Shown: positions 17,610 through 26,668, numbered from the stretch's first letter. The stretch is 64,000 nucleotides of DNA from Candidatus Gastranaerophilales bacterium (GCA_947624975.1 CANQMP010000005.1:1-64000); one strand, 5' to 3'. Translations and numbers: made by a program. The notes: generated by a model from the sequence alone, not told the origin.

Positions 17610-18585
17610 ATGAAGAAGATGACTATTAGTGCATTAAACCCATCGGGGGGGGGGGGCATTCCTTTGTGGTAAGGCTTTTGGGCAAATCAAGACATTAGTT
17701 TTTAAAAAGAAAAAATTTTCAAAACTTTTTTGGGTTGAGGAAAATGCCCTCATTCAAGAACCCGTCGCAACTAACCTTTTCAAAAAGATAGGAAACAAAT
17801 ATATTCCTTTTCTTGAAAAGGGGATATTTGAACATGGCAAACCTAAAAAAGTTGCCTTCACTTTAGCAGAAGTTTTAATTACTCTTGGCATAATCGGAGT
17901 TGTGGCGGCTTTGACAATTCCGACATTGATTAGCAAATATCAAAAAATGGTTTTTGTTACTAAAGCCAAACAAATATATAGTATTTTGTCCAATGCTTTA
18001 GTAACTTCTGTTGCTGAAAACGGACCTATGAGTGATTGGGTTTACGGTAGTGATAAAGAAAAATATAGTACAGATACGGAAAACGATTTAACATATATTG
18101 TTAATACCTATTTCAAACCTTATTTTAAAGTAGCGGAAGACATCGGGTATGATAAAGATATTGGTAATCGCTATTCTCTTTTACTGAATAATGGTATGAC
18201 TTTGACTTTTTCGTTAGACGGAAGTACAAACCCTATTACGAAAAAGTATCAATATCATGCTATATGGATTTTGGTTAGCAATAATAGAAATGCCACTTAT
18301 TTCACAGACAAAAGTCATGACTATTCAAGACATGACATGATGTTTGCTGTAGTCAAACCCACTATCAGTAAAAATTATAATAATGCTGTTTATCCTTTTG
18401 CATACTTCGATTCAGATAATTCTGCTTCGGCGTCGTATAGTTATACTAAAATCAAAAGCCGTGATGAACTGATAAATGGTAAGAAATATGGATGTAATAA
18501 AAATATAGATAAAAACAAAAGAGTAAATTGTACTGCATTAATGATGTGGGATGGCTGGCAGATAAAAGACGATTATCCATGGTAA
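17610..18585 (+). CDS. phase-variable prepilin 1 (OFF as recorded)
   Basis: A type II secretion/type IV-like prepilin whose only good start codon is cut off by a G run. From the ATG at 17610 (AAAGGA site) the frame reads MKKMTISALNPS, then glycines from 12 G, and stops at TAA 17672-17674. Removing one G (11, or 14) joins this start without any stop to an 82-residue leader and the pilin segment FTLAEVLITLGIIGVVAAL, ending at 18585. No in-frame ATG precedes the pilin helix. The mature part has the C-terminal WDGWQIKDDYPW seen in sister pilins. Class III-type cleavage before Phe would follow Ala rather than Gly. The product would be an inner-membrane or pilus-like surface subunit. A sequencing error in the G run is the alternative. 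Confidence 0.75.
17645..17656 (+). repeat. poly-G tract, 12 G, in prepilin 1
   Basis: Twelve G after AACCCATC. Eleven or fourteen would open the pilin frame; twelve gives an 21-codon peptide. Confidence 0.9.
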
Positions 18586-18614
18586 ATTTTCATGATCTTT
18601 TTCATAACAATAAT

Positions 18615-18645
18615 AAAAAAGTCGGGTTGAAACCCGACTTTTTGT
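18615..18645 (+). terminator. terminator after prepilin 1
   Basis: Perfect stem AGTCGGGTT / AACCCGACT with a two-base loop (18620-18639), flanked by an A run and followed by TTTTT. Its symmetry allows use from either strand. Confidence 0.85.
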
Positions 18646-18655
18646 TGTATAACTC

Positions 18656-19145
18656 ACTCCTATCCCCTACCTTGAGAAAAGGGAGGAAGTAAAACTGTCA
18701 TTGCGACGAATGCCTCAGCTTATTTGTTGCTCTAATTGCCGATTTATTAGACCCCTCACCCGAATTTCTAAGTTCACTGCGTTCACTAAGAAATTCTTCC
18801 CTCTCCCGCAGGGGGCGAGGGGGGGGTGTGCAAGAGGTGAGGGAATTTATATTTTTTTCCGCACGAAGTACTGTAAAGGTCTGCTTGGTTGCTCGCGTTT
18901 AACGGGTCTACGGTTGACGTCTGCAATGACTTCGTCATTTCGATGTCAAGCCTCGCCCTCAGCTCGCAATCCGCTTTTCACTTTTCACTTCTCACCCATT
19001 TAAACCCACCCCTCCCCCCTCCCTTGCACAGGGAGGGGAAAAACAGCACCCCACCCCATCCCTCACCGTCTGGGGAGGGAGCTATTTTCCGCACGAAGTG
19101 CCGTAATGAACCTCTCACTTTTCACCTCTCACTTCTCACTTTTTA
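18656..19145. repeat. dispersed intergenic repeat patch 4
   Basis: Most of the 618-base gap before aspS. It contains a unit (about 18751-18856) that is nearly identical to the reverse complement of 34328-34442, including a G run of eight (18819-18826), then the unit near 18880-18990 shared with 5805-5915 in patch 1, further CCCTCCC hairpins, GCACGAAGTGCCG near 19093 and a TTCACCTCTCACTTCTCACT tract ending at 19143. Open frames in it are repeat translations. An aspS promoter may lie at 19150-19180. Confidence 0.85.
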
Positions 19146-19203
19146 AAGTTTGCGTATTATTTTTTTTTTTGTTAGAATTGTCAGGGAAAAGGAATAAAGA
19201 AAT

Positions 19204-20979
19204 ATGATTAAAACAAAACTTAAAGATCACAACTGCGGAGAGCTTAATTTAAACAATTTAAACGAAGAAATTACACTTTCCGGCTGGGCGTCCACTATTC
19301 GTGATTTGGGCGGAATTTTGTTCGTCGAATTGCGTGACAGAACAGGATTTTTCCAGCTCGTTGCTAACCCGCAGATTAACCCCCAAGTACATAAGGTTTT
19401 TGAAAAAATTCGATCAGAATACGTTATTACGGTTAAGGGCAAGGTTTCTAAACGACCCGAAGAAACTTATAACGAAAAGTACCCGACAGGTCAAGTCGAA
19501 ATGTATCCCGAACAAGTCGAAATTCTTTCGGAGGCTAAAACTTTGCCGTTCGTGCTTGACGATGAAAATGTTTCGGAAGATGTACGTTTAAAATACAGAT
19601 ATCTTGATATAAGACGTGAAAGTATGCTCCATAACCTGACTTTACGTCATAAAATTTGTCAGGCGGCAAGAAGTTATCTCAACAGTCAGGACTTTTTGGA
19701 AGTTGAAACGCCTATCCTGATTAAAACTACTCCCGAAGGCGCAAGGGATTACCTTGTCCCCTCACGTGTTCAGGAAGGTAAGTTTTACGCTCTGCCGCAG
19801 TCACCGCAGATTTTTAAACAATTACTTATGGTCGGCGGTATTGAAAGATATTATCAAATAGCAAAATGTTTCCGTGATGAGGATTTGCGTGCCGACAGAC
19901 AGCCGGAATTCACTCAAATCGACCTTGAAATGTCTTTCGTTGAACAACAGGACGTTATAAAATGCGTTGAAGGCTTGATAGTGGAAACGTTTAAGGCTGC
20001 GGGTGTCGAGGTTAAACCGCCGTTTATTCAAATGCCATGGCAAGAGGCTATGGACAGATTCGGTTCTGACAAGCCCGATACACGTTTCGGACTTGAATTG
20101 TTCGACATCGGCGATATAATTTTGCAGTCGAATTTTGATATTGTTAAAAATACTCTGTTAAACGGCGGTATTGTCCGCGGTATCAGGATTGAAGGCGGTG
20201 CGAAGTATTCAAGAAAAGATATTGACGATATTACAAAACTTGCCGTATCTTTCGGAGCGAAAGCACTTGCCAATATTATTTATCTTGAGGACGGCACGGC
20301 AAAATCTCCGGTTTTAAAATTCGTCACGGAAGAACAGGCTAAACAAATTCAGGAACGCGCAGGGGCGAAAGCAGGTGATATAATCTTCTTTGTCGCTGAT
20401 AAACCTAAACTTGTTTATGACATTATGGGAAGATTAAGACTTCATTTCGGAAAAACGCTTAACCTTATTGACGAAAGCAAACACAATTTATTGTGGGTTG
20501 TTGATTTTCCGATGTTTGAATGGTCTGACGAAGAAGGCAGATTTATGGCAATGCACCACCCGTTCACATCACCTTGTATTGAGGATTTGGATAAGCTTAA
20601 ATCGGGTGATTTGGGTAATGTTAAGTCGATAGCTTACGATATCGTTTATAACGGTACGGAACTCGGCGGAGGGTCTGTGAGAATTCACTCATCCGAGGTT
20701 CAGTCCGCAATATTTAAGGCTTTGGGTTTGACCGAAGATGAGGCGAAAGAAAAATTTGGATTTATGGTTAACGCTTTACAGTACGGTACACCGCCTCATG
20801 CAGGGCTTGCTATCGGTTTAGACAGACTTGTTGCTTTGCTTTGCAGAACGGAAAGCATTAGAGATGTAATCGCTTTCCCGAAAAATTCGGGTGCTAAAGA
20901 TTTGATGAGCGAAGCTCCAGGGGAAGCTTCAATTCAGCAGTTGAGAGAACTTCACCTGAAAAGCACGGCTCATAAATAA
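19204..20979 (+). CDS. aspS: aspartyl-tRNA synthetase
   Basis: Bacterial-type AspRS, 591 residues. An N-terminal OB anticodon-binding domain (GWASTIRDLGGILFVELRD) is followed by the class II core with YRYLDIRRE, QSPQIFKQLLM and CFRDEDLRADRQPEFTQID, a bacterial GAD insertion around 290-420, and the motif 3 region AGLAIGLDRLVALL. It charges tRNA-Asp; whether it also charges tRNA-Asn depends on GatCAB, which is not in the window. AAGGAATAAAGAAAT precedes the ATG. rsmE and cca follow closely on the same strand. Confidence 0.97.
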   Translation: MIKTKLKDHNCGELNLNNLNEEITLSGWASTIRDLGGILFVELRDRTGFFQLVANPQINPQVHKVFEKIRSEYVITVKGKVSKRPEETYNEKYPTGQVEMYPEQVEILSEAKTLPFVLDDENVSEDVRLKYRYLDIRRESMLHNLTLRHKICQAARSYLNSQDFLEVETPILIKTTPEGARDYLVPSRVQEGKFYALPQSPQIFKQLLMVGGIERYYQIAKCFRDEDLRADRQPEFTQIDLEMSFVEQQDVIKCVEGLIVETFKAAGVEVKPPFIQMPWQEAMDRFGSDKPDTRFGLELFDIGDIILQSNFDIVKNTLLNGGIVRGIRIEGGAKYSRKDIDDITKLAVSFGAKALANIIYLEDGTAKSPVLKFVTEEQAKQIQERAGAKAGDIIFFVADKPKLVYDIMGRLRLHFGKTLNLIDESKHNLLWVVDFPMFEWSDEEGRFMAMHHPFTSPCIEDLDKLKSGDLGNVKSIAYDIVYNGTELGGGSVRIHSSEVQSAIFKALGLTEDEAKEKFGFMVNALQYGTPPHAGLAIGLDRLVALLCRTESIRDVIAFPKNSGAKDLMSEAPGEASIQQLRELHLKSTAHK

Positions 20980-21014
20980 TAACAGAAAGCTCTGCCTTTT
21001 TTAAAAGGAGTGTC

Positions 21015-21755
21015 ATGCCTCATTTTTTCATAAATTCAAAAGATGTCAAAGACGGTGTGGTTGTTGTTTCGGACAAAGAAAATTACAATCATATTGCTAA
21101 GTCTTTGCGGATAAAAAAAGGTGAAAAACTTCTTTTAATTGACGAAAATCAAATTCAATACGAAACTGTTGTTGACAATGTTACGAATAAGGAAATAACG
21201 GTTAATGTTGAAAATAGTTTTAAGTCTGACAGAAGCCTTGATTTTGGATTATATCTTGCACAGAGTCCGCTCCGCAGTGACGCACAGAATTTCGTCGTTG
21301 AAAAATCTACGGAACTCGGAATTGAAAGGTTATATCCCGTTCTTACTGATAATTGTGCTGTTAGCGGAAGTGTTATTGAGAAAAAAATTCCCAAATGGCA
21401 AAGGATTATGTACGAAGCTTCCAAACAGTGTGAAAGAGCTTATATCCCGACTTGTTGTGAGCTGACGGATTTGAAAACAGTTCTCGAAATGAAATCGGAG
21501 TGTAAAGTTATCGCATTTTGCGAGCGGTTGTCACGGATGAATTTAAAGGAATATTTTTTGCAAAATCCGATATCAAAGGGCGATAAATTGGTCGTAATTA
21601 TCGGTCCTGAAGGCGGTTTTTCGCAAAGAGAGTTTGAATTGTTTGAAAAGTACGAAATCCCGATGCTTACGCTCGGAAATCTTATCTTGAAGGCTGAAAC
21701 GGCAGTAATTGCTGCGTTAGGAAACATTATTCATGAATATTATTCAAAATATTAA
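21015..21755 (+). CDS. rsmE: 16S rRNA m3U1498 methyltransferase RsmE
   Basis: SPOUT-class methyltransferase, 246 residues, that methylates U1498 of 16S rRNA in the 30S subunit using SAM. An N-terminal PUA-like domain is followed by the knotted SAM-binding domain with IIGPEGGFS and TLGNLILKAETAVIAAL near the C-terminus. AAAAGGAG precedes the ATG. It overlaps the next gene by 23 bases, so the two are probably translated from one message. Confidence 0.93.
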   Translation: MPHFFINSKDVKDGVVVVSDKENYNHIAKSLRIKKGEKLLLIDENQIQYETVVDNVTNKEITVNVENSFKSDRSLDFGLYLAQSPLRSDAQNFVVEKSTELGIERLYPVLTDNCAVSGSVIEKKIPKWQRIMYEASKQCERAYIPTCCELTDLKTVLEMKSECKVIAFCERLSRMNLKEYFLQNPISKGDKLVVIIGPEGGFSQREFELFEKYEIPMLTLGNLILKAETAVIAALGNIIHEYYSKY

Positions 21756-23133
21756 ATCCGATGAAATATTATCCAAAATCGCCGAAAGCTTTGATAATAA
21801 GGTTTATGTGGTAGGCGGAACGGTGAGGGATTATTTTTTTGATAAAAAAAGTCATGACCGTGATATTGTTGTTATTGATGAGGATGCACGGGAATTTGCC
21901 CTTAAACTTCAAAAATTGTTTAAAGCCTCTTTTGTTCCGCTGGATGAGGAAAATAAGATATACAGACTTGTTTTGCCCGACAAAATAAATTACATTGATG
22001 TTACAAATCCCGTGGGAGGCTCTATTGAAAAGGATTTGCAGCGAAGAGATTTGACGATTAACGCAGTTGCCGCCGATATTAAAACAGGTGATGTTATTGA
22101 TATTTTCGGCGGTGTAACGGATATTAAAAACAAATGTATTAACTATATTTTGGAGCAAAATTTTGAGGACGACCCGCTTAGATTATTGAGGGTGTACAGA
22201 TTTCAGGCATTATACGGGTTTGAGCTTTCTTCAGATACGGTTCATACCGTCTGCAAGTATGCAAAACTCGTGAATAAGCCTGCAAATGAGAGAATTATAT
22301 ACGAATTACAAAAACTCTTTGGCGGGAAATACACCCCTAAAGCACTTGAAAATATGGATAAAACAGGAGTTTTGGAGAAAATTTTCCCGTTTGTGAAGGA
22401 GTTAAAAAAAGTTCCGCCGAACTCTCATCATCATTTGGATTTGTTTCACCATTCGCTTGAAACTGTTCGACAAATTCAGTTTTTGTACGAGCAGGCATGT
22501 GATGAAGTTAAGGAACATCTTGACACGGTTGATTTTGGCGGATTTCCACGTCTTGTATATTTAAAACTCGCAGGTTTTATGCATGATATCGGAAAGTTTT
22601 CCGTTTGGACGATAGAAAATGGTCGTCACAGATTTATCAAGCATGATGATGTCGGGGCAAAGCTGGCTGCAAAACTGCTTAAAAAAATGAATTTTTCAAA
22701 CAAGGTTACGGAATATGTTTCGACAATGGTTAAGTATCATATTTATCCGTCGCATGTGGTTTCAGCGCCTGATGTTTCGGAAAAAACGATGATGCGGTTT
22801 GTGCGAAAATCCGATAAAAACGCTATTGATAATATTGTTCTTGCGATGGCTGACAGATTGTCCGCAAGAGGCCCTGAAATTACCGATGAAATCGTCAAAA
22901 ATAACATCGACTCGTTAAAAAAACTTCTGGATTTTTATCTTGAAAAACGTGAAACGCTTGAACCTTTGCCTAAATTGCTTGACGGAAACGATGTTATGAA
23001 ACTTTTAAACATCAAGCCGTCGCCGAAATTGGGCAAAATTCTTGATGCACTTTATGAAGCACAGCTTTCGGGAAATGTTACAACATTTGAGCAGGCACAA
23101 GAGTTTGTCAAAAACATGGGTAATCATCTTTAA
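21733..23133 (+). CDS. CCA tRNA nucleotidyltransferase / poly(A) polymerase family
   Basis: Class II nucleotidyltransferase, 466 residues. The head domain has GGTVRDYFF and DRDIVV, giving the catalytic carboxylates, then RRDLTINA and the nucleotide-recognition stretch DPLRLLRVYRF. A C-terminal HD phosphohydrolase domain with FMHDIGK is present, as in E. coli-type enzymes that also trim 2'-phosphates. It adds or repairs the CCA tail of tRNAs; a poly(A) polymerase activity cannot be excluded. Its start lies inside rsmE. Its stop overlaps the convergent prepilin gene by 26 bases. Confidence 0.9.
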   Translation: MNIIQNIKSDEILSKIAESFDNKVYVVGGTVRDYFFDKKSHDRDIVVIDEDAREFALKLQKLFKASFVPLDEENKIYRLVLPDKINYIDVTNPVGGSIEKDLQRRDLTINAVAADIKTGDVIDIFGGVTDIKNKCINYILEQNFEDDPLRLLRVYRFQALYGFELSSDTVHTVCKYAKLVNKPANERIIYELQKLFGGKYTPKALENMDKTGVLEKIFPFVKELKKVPPNSHHHLDLFHHSLETVRQIQFLYEQACDEVKEHLDTVDFGGFPRLVYLKLAGFMHDIGKFSVWTIENGRHRFIKHDDVGAKLAAKLLKKMNFSNKVTEYVSTMVKYHIYPSHVVSAPDVSEKTMMRFVRKSDKNAIDNIVLAMADRLSARGPEITDEIVKNNIDSLKKLLDFYLEKRETLEPLPKLLDGNDVMKLLNIKPSPKLGKILDALYEAQLSGNVTTFEQAQEFVKNMGNHL

Positions 23134-23785
23134 ATTCCCAGCCGTCCAGCATTAATAATACTCCGCATGCATTACATTTGGTTTTATTACAAGCGGCAAA
23201 CATCTTTTTCGTATTAGCTTCCAAATACTCGTAACCGTTAAAAATTTCCTCGCGGGTTAAGTTATCTTTCCAAGCTACGGGATAAAGACCTTTATTATTA
23301 ATAACGAAATAAAACTTATTTTTTCCCCATTTCTTCTTACCTCCTCCTATTCCAAAAACAACAGGATATAAGAAATCAACTTTTTGGTCTAATGCACCGC
23401 CTAATCCGAGGCTTATGCCATTATTCAATCTATAACCGACATCAAACTTACTTATGCCGACATAGCACTTAGAGTCCTTGTCGGGACATTCCGTATAATT
23501 TTTTAAGTAAGGGAGAATGTATTTTTCTGCGAATTCTCTATTTGATTCTTCAGATGAAGGATAACTATATGACCAGCAACTTATTGGTCCGTTATCAATT
23601 TGTGAAAGCCTTAAAGCCTGAGATAAAATTGAATATGCTTGTTTAAGACGTATAGCGACAGCTTTTTTCTCATAATTGCGAATTAATGTCGGAACTGTCA
23701 ACGCTGCCACAATGCCGATAACGCCTAGTGTTATTAAGACTTCGGCGAGTGTAAAACCTGTTTTTCCAGTGTTTTTATTAATCAT
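23108..23785 (-). CDS. prepilin-like protein 3
   Basis: 225 residues. A short basic leader ends in KTG and is followed by FTLAEVLITLGVIGIVAAL, the class III/type II pseudopilin hydrophobic helix; cleavage before Phe and N-methylation by a prepilin peptidase are expected. The C-terminal half contains paired cysteines (CNKTKCNAC) and ends LDGWEFKDDYPCF, a tail shared with the poly-G prepilins. The ATG at 23785 is chosen over 23800 because AAAGGAG lies just upstream. A divergent AbrB-like gene and palindromes lie in front of it, so it is probably regulated locally. No pilus assembly ATPase is in the window. Confidence 0.9.
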   Translation of the reverse strand: MINKNTGKTGFTLAEVLITLGVIGIVAALTVPTLIRNYEKKAVAIRLKQAYSILSQALRLSQIDNGPISCWSYSYPSSEESNREFAEKYILPYLKNYTECPDKDSKCYVGISKFDVGYRLNNGISLGLGGALDQKVDFLYPVVFGIGGGKKKWGKNKFYFVINNKGLYPVAWKDNLTREEIFNGYEYLEANTKKMFAACNKTKCNACGVLLMLDGWEFKDDYPCF

Positions 23786-23808
23786 TCTAGCTCCTTTCAT
23801 AACCTGTT

Positions 23809-23863
23809 TATAACATGTTATAGTATAATACTTTTCTCATTTTTTGTAAAGTACATGTTATAG
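23809..23863. promoter_or_regulatory. candidate AbrB-like operator pair
   Basis: A perfect 14-base palindrome TATAACATGTTATA (23809-23822) and a direct repeat of ACATGTTATAG at 23813-23823 and 23853-23863, 40 bases apart, between the divergent prepilin and AbrB-like genes. Confidence 0.55.
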
Positions 23864-23882
23864 ACATTGTTTAAGAGGTAAC

Positions 23883-24053
23883 ATGGAAAGAAAATTATTC
23901 AGAACAGGAAACGGGTGGTCATTATTTGTTCCGAAAGTTATTATCGAACTGTTGAAAATTGACCCCGAAAATGATTTAATTGAAATGCAAGTTGAAAATG
24001 ACATTTTGAAAATTAAAAGAGTAAATAATGAAAGCACTGATTCAAAGAGTTAA
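23883..24053 (+). CDS. AbrB/SpoVT-like DNA-binding protein
   Basis: A 56-residue swapped-hairpin type protein. The sequence [20 protein letters not shown] followed by [16 protein letters not shown] fits the beta-strand pattern of AbrB/MazE-type domains, which bind DNA as dimers. GAGG lies four bases before the ATG. It is divergent from prepilin 3, with palindromes between them, so it is a candidate repressor of that gene and of itself. It overlaps dtd by 26 bases. No toxin gene is adjacent, so an antitoxin role is less likely. Confidence 0.75.
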   Translation: MERKLFRTGNGWSLFVPKVIIELLKIDPENDLIEMQVENDILKIKRVNNESTDSKS

Positions 24054-24465
24054 AGATGCCTCGGTGACGATTAACGGGGAACTTTTTTCCTCAATTCGGC
24101 AAGGATTGCTGGTTTTTCTCGGCGTTGAGAAAAATGATGAGAAAATTAACGCCGAAAAACTCGCTGATAAAATCTTAAAGTTACGAATTTTTGAAGATGA
24201 AAACGGAAAAATGAATCGCTCAATAAATGAGCTTAACGGAGAAATTCTTGTGGTTTCCCAATTTACCTTGTGCGGTGACTGCAAAAAAGGCACAAGACCT
24301 TCTTTTGACAACTCCGCAACTCCCGAAAAAGCCGTAAAACTTTATGAATACTTTGTCGAATGCGTTAAACAAAGCAAATTAAATGTTCAAACAGGCAAAT
24401 TCCGCGCCATGATGGATGTTAAGCTTACGAATGACGGCCCTGTAACCTTTTTTATAGAAAAATAA
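24028..24465 (+). CDS. dtd: D-aminoacyl-tRNA deacylase
   Basis: DTD, 145 residues, hydrolyses D-aminoacyl-tRNAs and also Gly-tRNA-Ala in the cytosol. The family motifs SQFTLCGD and the C-terminal Gly-cisPro loop NDGPVTFFI are intact, and the N-terminus [13 protein letters not shown] is canonical. The start lies within the AbrB-like gene, 26 bases before its stop, so coupling is likely. Confidence 0.96.
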   Translation: MKALIQRVKDASVTINGELFSSIRQGLLVFLGVEKNDEKINAEKLADKILKLRIFEDENGKMNRSINELNGEILVVSQFTLCGDCKKGTRPSFDNSATPEKAVKLYEYFVECVKQSKLNVQTGKFRAMMDVKLTNDGPVTFFIEK

Positions 24466-24584
24466 TAATATTACTTGCAAAAATTTTTGAACTGTGGTAT
24501 TATATAATATATTATTATAATAATTTTCCATTTTGATTGAGGAGAAATTTAACCTGGAATTACTTAATTAAGAGGCTTATCAAT

Positions 24585-25466
24585 ATGTATGTAAACAAGT
24601 GTATCAAATGTGGTCGTGAGTTTGAAACCAAAAACCCCAAAAGAGTCATATGTCCTGACTGTCTTTATCCCGATAAGAGCATGATGCTTACTTCGGGTTC
24701 ACAAACTCCCCCCGAAGAACCCCTAAAAGGCTACAGTGCCGGAGGCAGTGAAGAAGCGCCCCGCTATTACAGTGCAGGCGGTGACGAGGAACAACAACAT
24801 TTTCAGAAAAGACCGTATAACAACCCGAATAACAGAAATCGCCAACAGCAAAACAGAGGCGGATTCAACAGAAATCAGGGCGGTTACAACAGAAACCGTC
24901 AGGGCGGAGGATTTAACAGACCGCAAGGTAACAGAAACGGCGGATTTAACAGAAATCAGGGCGGATTTAATAAAAAACGCCCGCAGCAGCGTAAAGCTCC
25001 GAAACAGTTACTCGTAAGTAAAGAACAACTTGAACAAATCGAAACACTTTATAGAGCCATGCTTCCGCTTCCAAATCCGGACTGCCACGAAGTTATCGGT
25101 GAAAAAATCGGACTTGAACCAAGAAAAGTGTTCTTCGGTATTAATCTCGTAAGACAAAAAATGATGCTTCCGAAATTGCCGTTCCCGAAACGTAAACTCG
25201 CAATTTCGCCCGATCAGCTTTTTGCGATTAGAAATTTGTATGAACCTTTACTTCCGCTTCCTCCTATCGGATGCCATAAAATTATTGCGGCTCAGTTGAA
25301 AATGGATGAGTGGAGAGTTCACGTCGGAATAGCTCTTGTACGTTCTCAAATGGGACTTGAAAGATGGAATGAGGACAGAACGGATATTCCCGAAGAACTG
25401 AAAAAACGTATGAAAAAATCCGAAGATGAAACCAAAAAAGCCGACAAAACAAAAGAAGATGTCTAA
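24585..25466 (+). CDS. zinc-ribbon, RGG-rich putative RNA-binding protein
   Basis: 293 residues from the ATG at 24585, which fits better than an upstream TTG because the zinc ribbon starts at once. Residues 5-24 hold two CxxC pairs (CIKC, CPDC). A low-complexity segment of about 90 residues is rich in G, N, R and Q with repeated GGFNRN, typical of RNA-binding tails. The C-terminal part is two homologous repeats of about 60 residues, each with LPLP, then a CH pair and a VRxxM stretch. It sits directly before rimM and trmD, one base short of overlap, which suggests a ribosome or RNA role. No named family recognised. Confidence 0.75.
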   Translation: MYVNKCIKCGREFETKNPKRVICPDCLYPDKSMMLTSGSQTPPEEPLKGYSAGGSEEAPRYYSAGGDEEQQHFQKRPYNNPNNRNRQQQNRGGFNRNQGGYNRNRQGGGFNRPQGNRNGGFNRNQGGFNKKRPQQRKAPKQLLVSKEQLEQIETLYRAMLPLPNPDCHEVIGEKIGLEPRKVFFGINLVRQKMMLPKLPFPKRKLAISPDQLFAIRNLYEPLLPLPPIGCHKIIAAQLKMDEWRVHVGIALVRSQMGLERWNEDRTDIPEELKKRMKKSEDETKKADKTKEDV

Positions 25467-25973
25467 ATGGAAAATTATGTTTCTGTTGGAAAAATTCTGA
25501 ATTTTCACGGGATTAAGGGGCATGCCAGAGTCGGTTATTCAAGAAAAGATTTTTTGGCATCGCTTATTGATGTTTTTATAAAGTCAGGAAGTGATTACCT
25601 GCCTTTTGAAATTGAAGATATTAGGTTTCAGAAGAATTTCGCAATAATAAAATTCCGTGAGATAAATTCAATTAATGATTTATTGCCCTATAAAGGCTCT
25701 TTTATCTGTGTAAAAGAGGAGGTCGTTCGGGAAAATCTTGAAGATGATGAGTTTCTTATTGATGAGCTTGTGAGTCTTGAGGTATTTGACGAAGAAGGCA
25801 AAAAACTCGGATTTGTTGTCGGAGTTTCCAACAACGGGGCAAACGATTTGTTATCCGTGAGAACAAATTCCAAAAAAGTCGCACTAATCCCGTTTGTTAA
25901 AGCTATTGTTACCGATGTCAGCATAAAAGAAAAAAGAATTACGATTAACAACATCGAGGGGCTTTTGCAATGA
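25467..25973 (+). CDS. rimM: ribosome maturation factor RimM
   Basis: RimM, 168 residues, assists assembly of the 30S head by binding S19. The N-terminal beta-barrel starts VSVGKILNFHGIKGHARV, and a PRC-barrel follows with LLSVRTNSKKVALIPFV. Its ATG follows the RGG-protein stop at once, and its end overlaps trmD by four bases (ATGA), the usual rimM-trmD arrangement. Confidence 0.94.
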   Translation: MENYVSVGKILNFHGIKGHARVGYSRKDFLASLIDVFIKSGSDYLPFEIEDIRFQKNFAIIKFREINSINDLLPYKGSFICVKEEVVRENLEDDEFLIDELVSLEVFDEEGKKLGFVVGVSNNGANDLLSVRTNSKKVALIPFVKAIVTDVSIKEKRITINNIEGLLQ

Positions 25974-26668
25974 GATTTGAAGTCATGACATTATTTCCCG
26001 AAATGATTCAAAGTGCATGCTCATTCAGTATTATGAAACGTGCTGTTGAAAACGGAGTTTTTGACGTAAACACGGTTAATCCGAGAGATTTTACTCTTGA
26101 TAAACATAAAAAAGCCGACGATACGCCTTACGGCGGAGGTGCGGGCATGGTGTTGAAGGTTCAGCCGTTTGTTGATGCTTTCGAAAGTATTCAAAAAACC
26201 GATAATTCAATAACAGTAATGCTTTCCCCTCAAGGTAAACCGCTTGATGATGCAAAAGTTAACGAACTTGCAAATTATAATCAAATAATCTTGATTTGCG
26301 GACATTACGAGGGTTTTGATGAAAGAATAAGAGAAATAATTAAACCCGTTGAAGTTTCTGTTGGGGATTTTGTGATGACGGGTGGGGAGCTGCCTGCACT
26401 CTGCCTTATTGATGCGGTCAGCAGAAAGCTTGAAGGGACTCTGGGAAAAATCGAATCCGCTTGTGAAGATACGTTTTCCAACGGACTTGTTGAATATCCG
26501 CATTACACAAAGCCCAGAGAATTCAGAGGTCTAAAAGTTCCCGAGGTTCTCTTAAACGGTAATCACAAGGAAATAAATGAATTCCGACTTCAAAAAAGTC
26601 TTGAACGCACAAAAGAGAAACGCCCCGACCTTTACGAAAAATATTTGAAAAATCACCTTGATAAATAA
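25970..26668 (+). CDS. trmD: tRNA (guanine-37-N1)-methyltransferase
   Basis: TrmD, 232 residues, makes m1G37 in tRNAs reading CNN codons, preventing frameshifts. The trefoil-knot SAM site is seen in ICGHYEGFDERI and VSVGDFVMTGGELPA, and the opening MRFEVMTLFPEMI is canonical. It is coupled to rimM. rpsP and rplS, often in the same operon, are not present here. Confidence 0.97.
   Translation: MRFEVMTLFPEMIQSACSFSIMKRAVENGVFDVNTVNPRDFTLDKHKKADDTPYGGGAGMVLKVQPFVDAFESIQKTDNSITVMLSPQGKPLDDAKVNELANYNQIILICGHYEGFDERIREIIKPVEVSVGDFVMTGGELPALCLIDAVSRKLEGTLGKIESACEDTFSNGLVEYPHYTKPREFRGLKVPEVLLNGNHKEINEFRLQKSLERTKEKRPDLYEKYLKNHLDK

Noticed and set aside
17610-17674. Reading the 21-codon peptide of the poly-G gene as a true short peptide gene
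   Set aside because: Its continuation into the pilin frame by a one-base slip, repeated at a second locus, is a better explanation.
18701-19146. Plus-strand open frames before aspS
   Set aside because: Repeat translations with the same peptides as in the 5760 region; no ribosome site or conserved domain.
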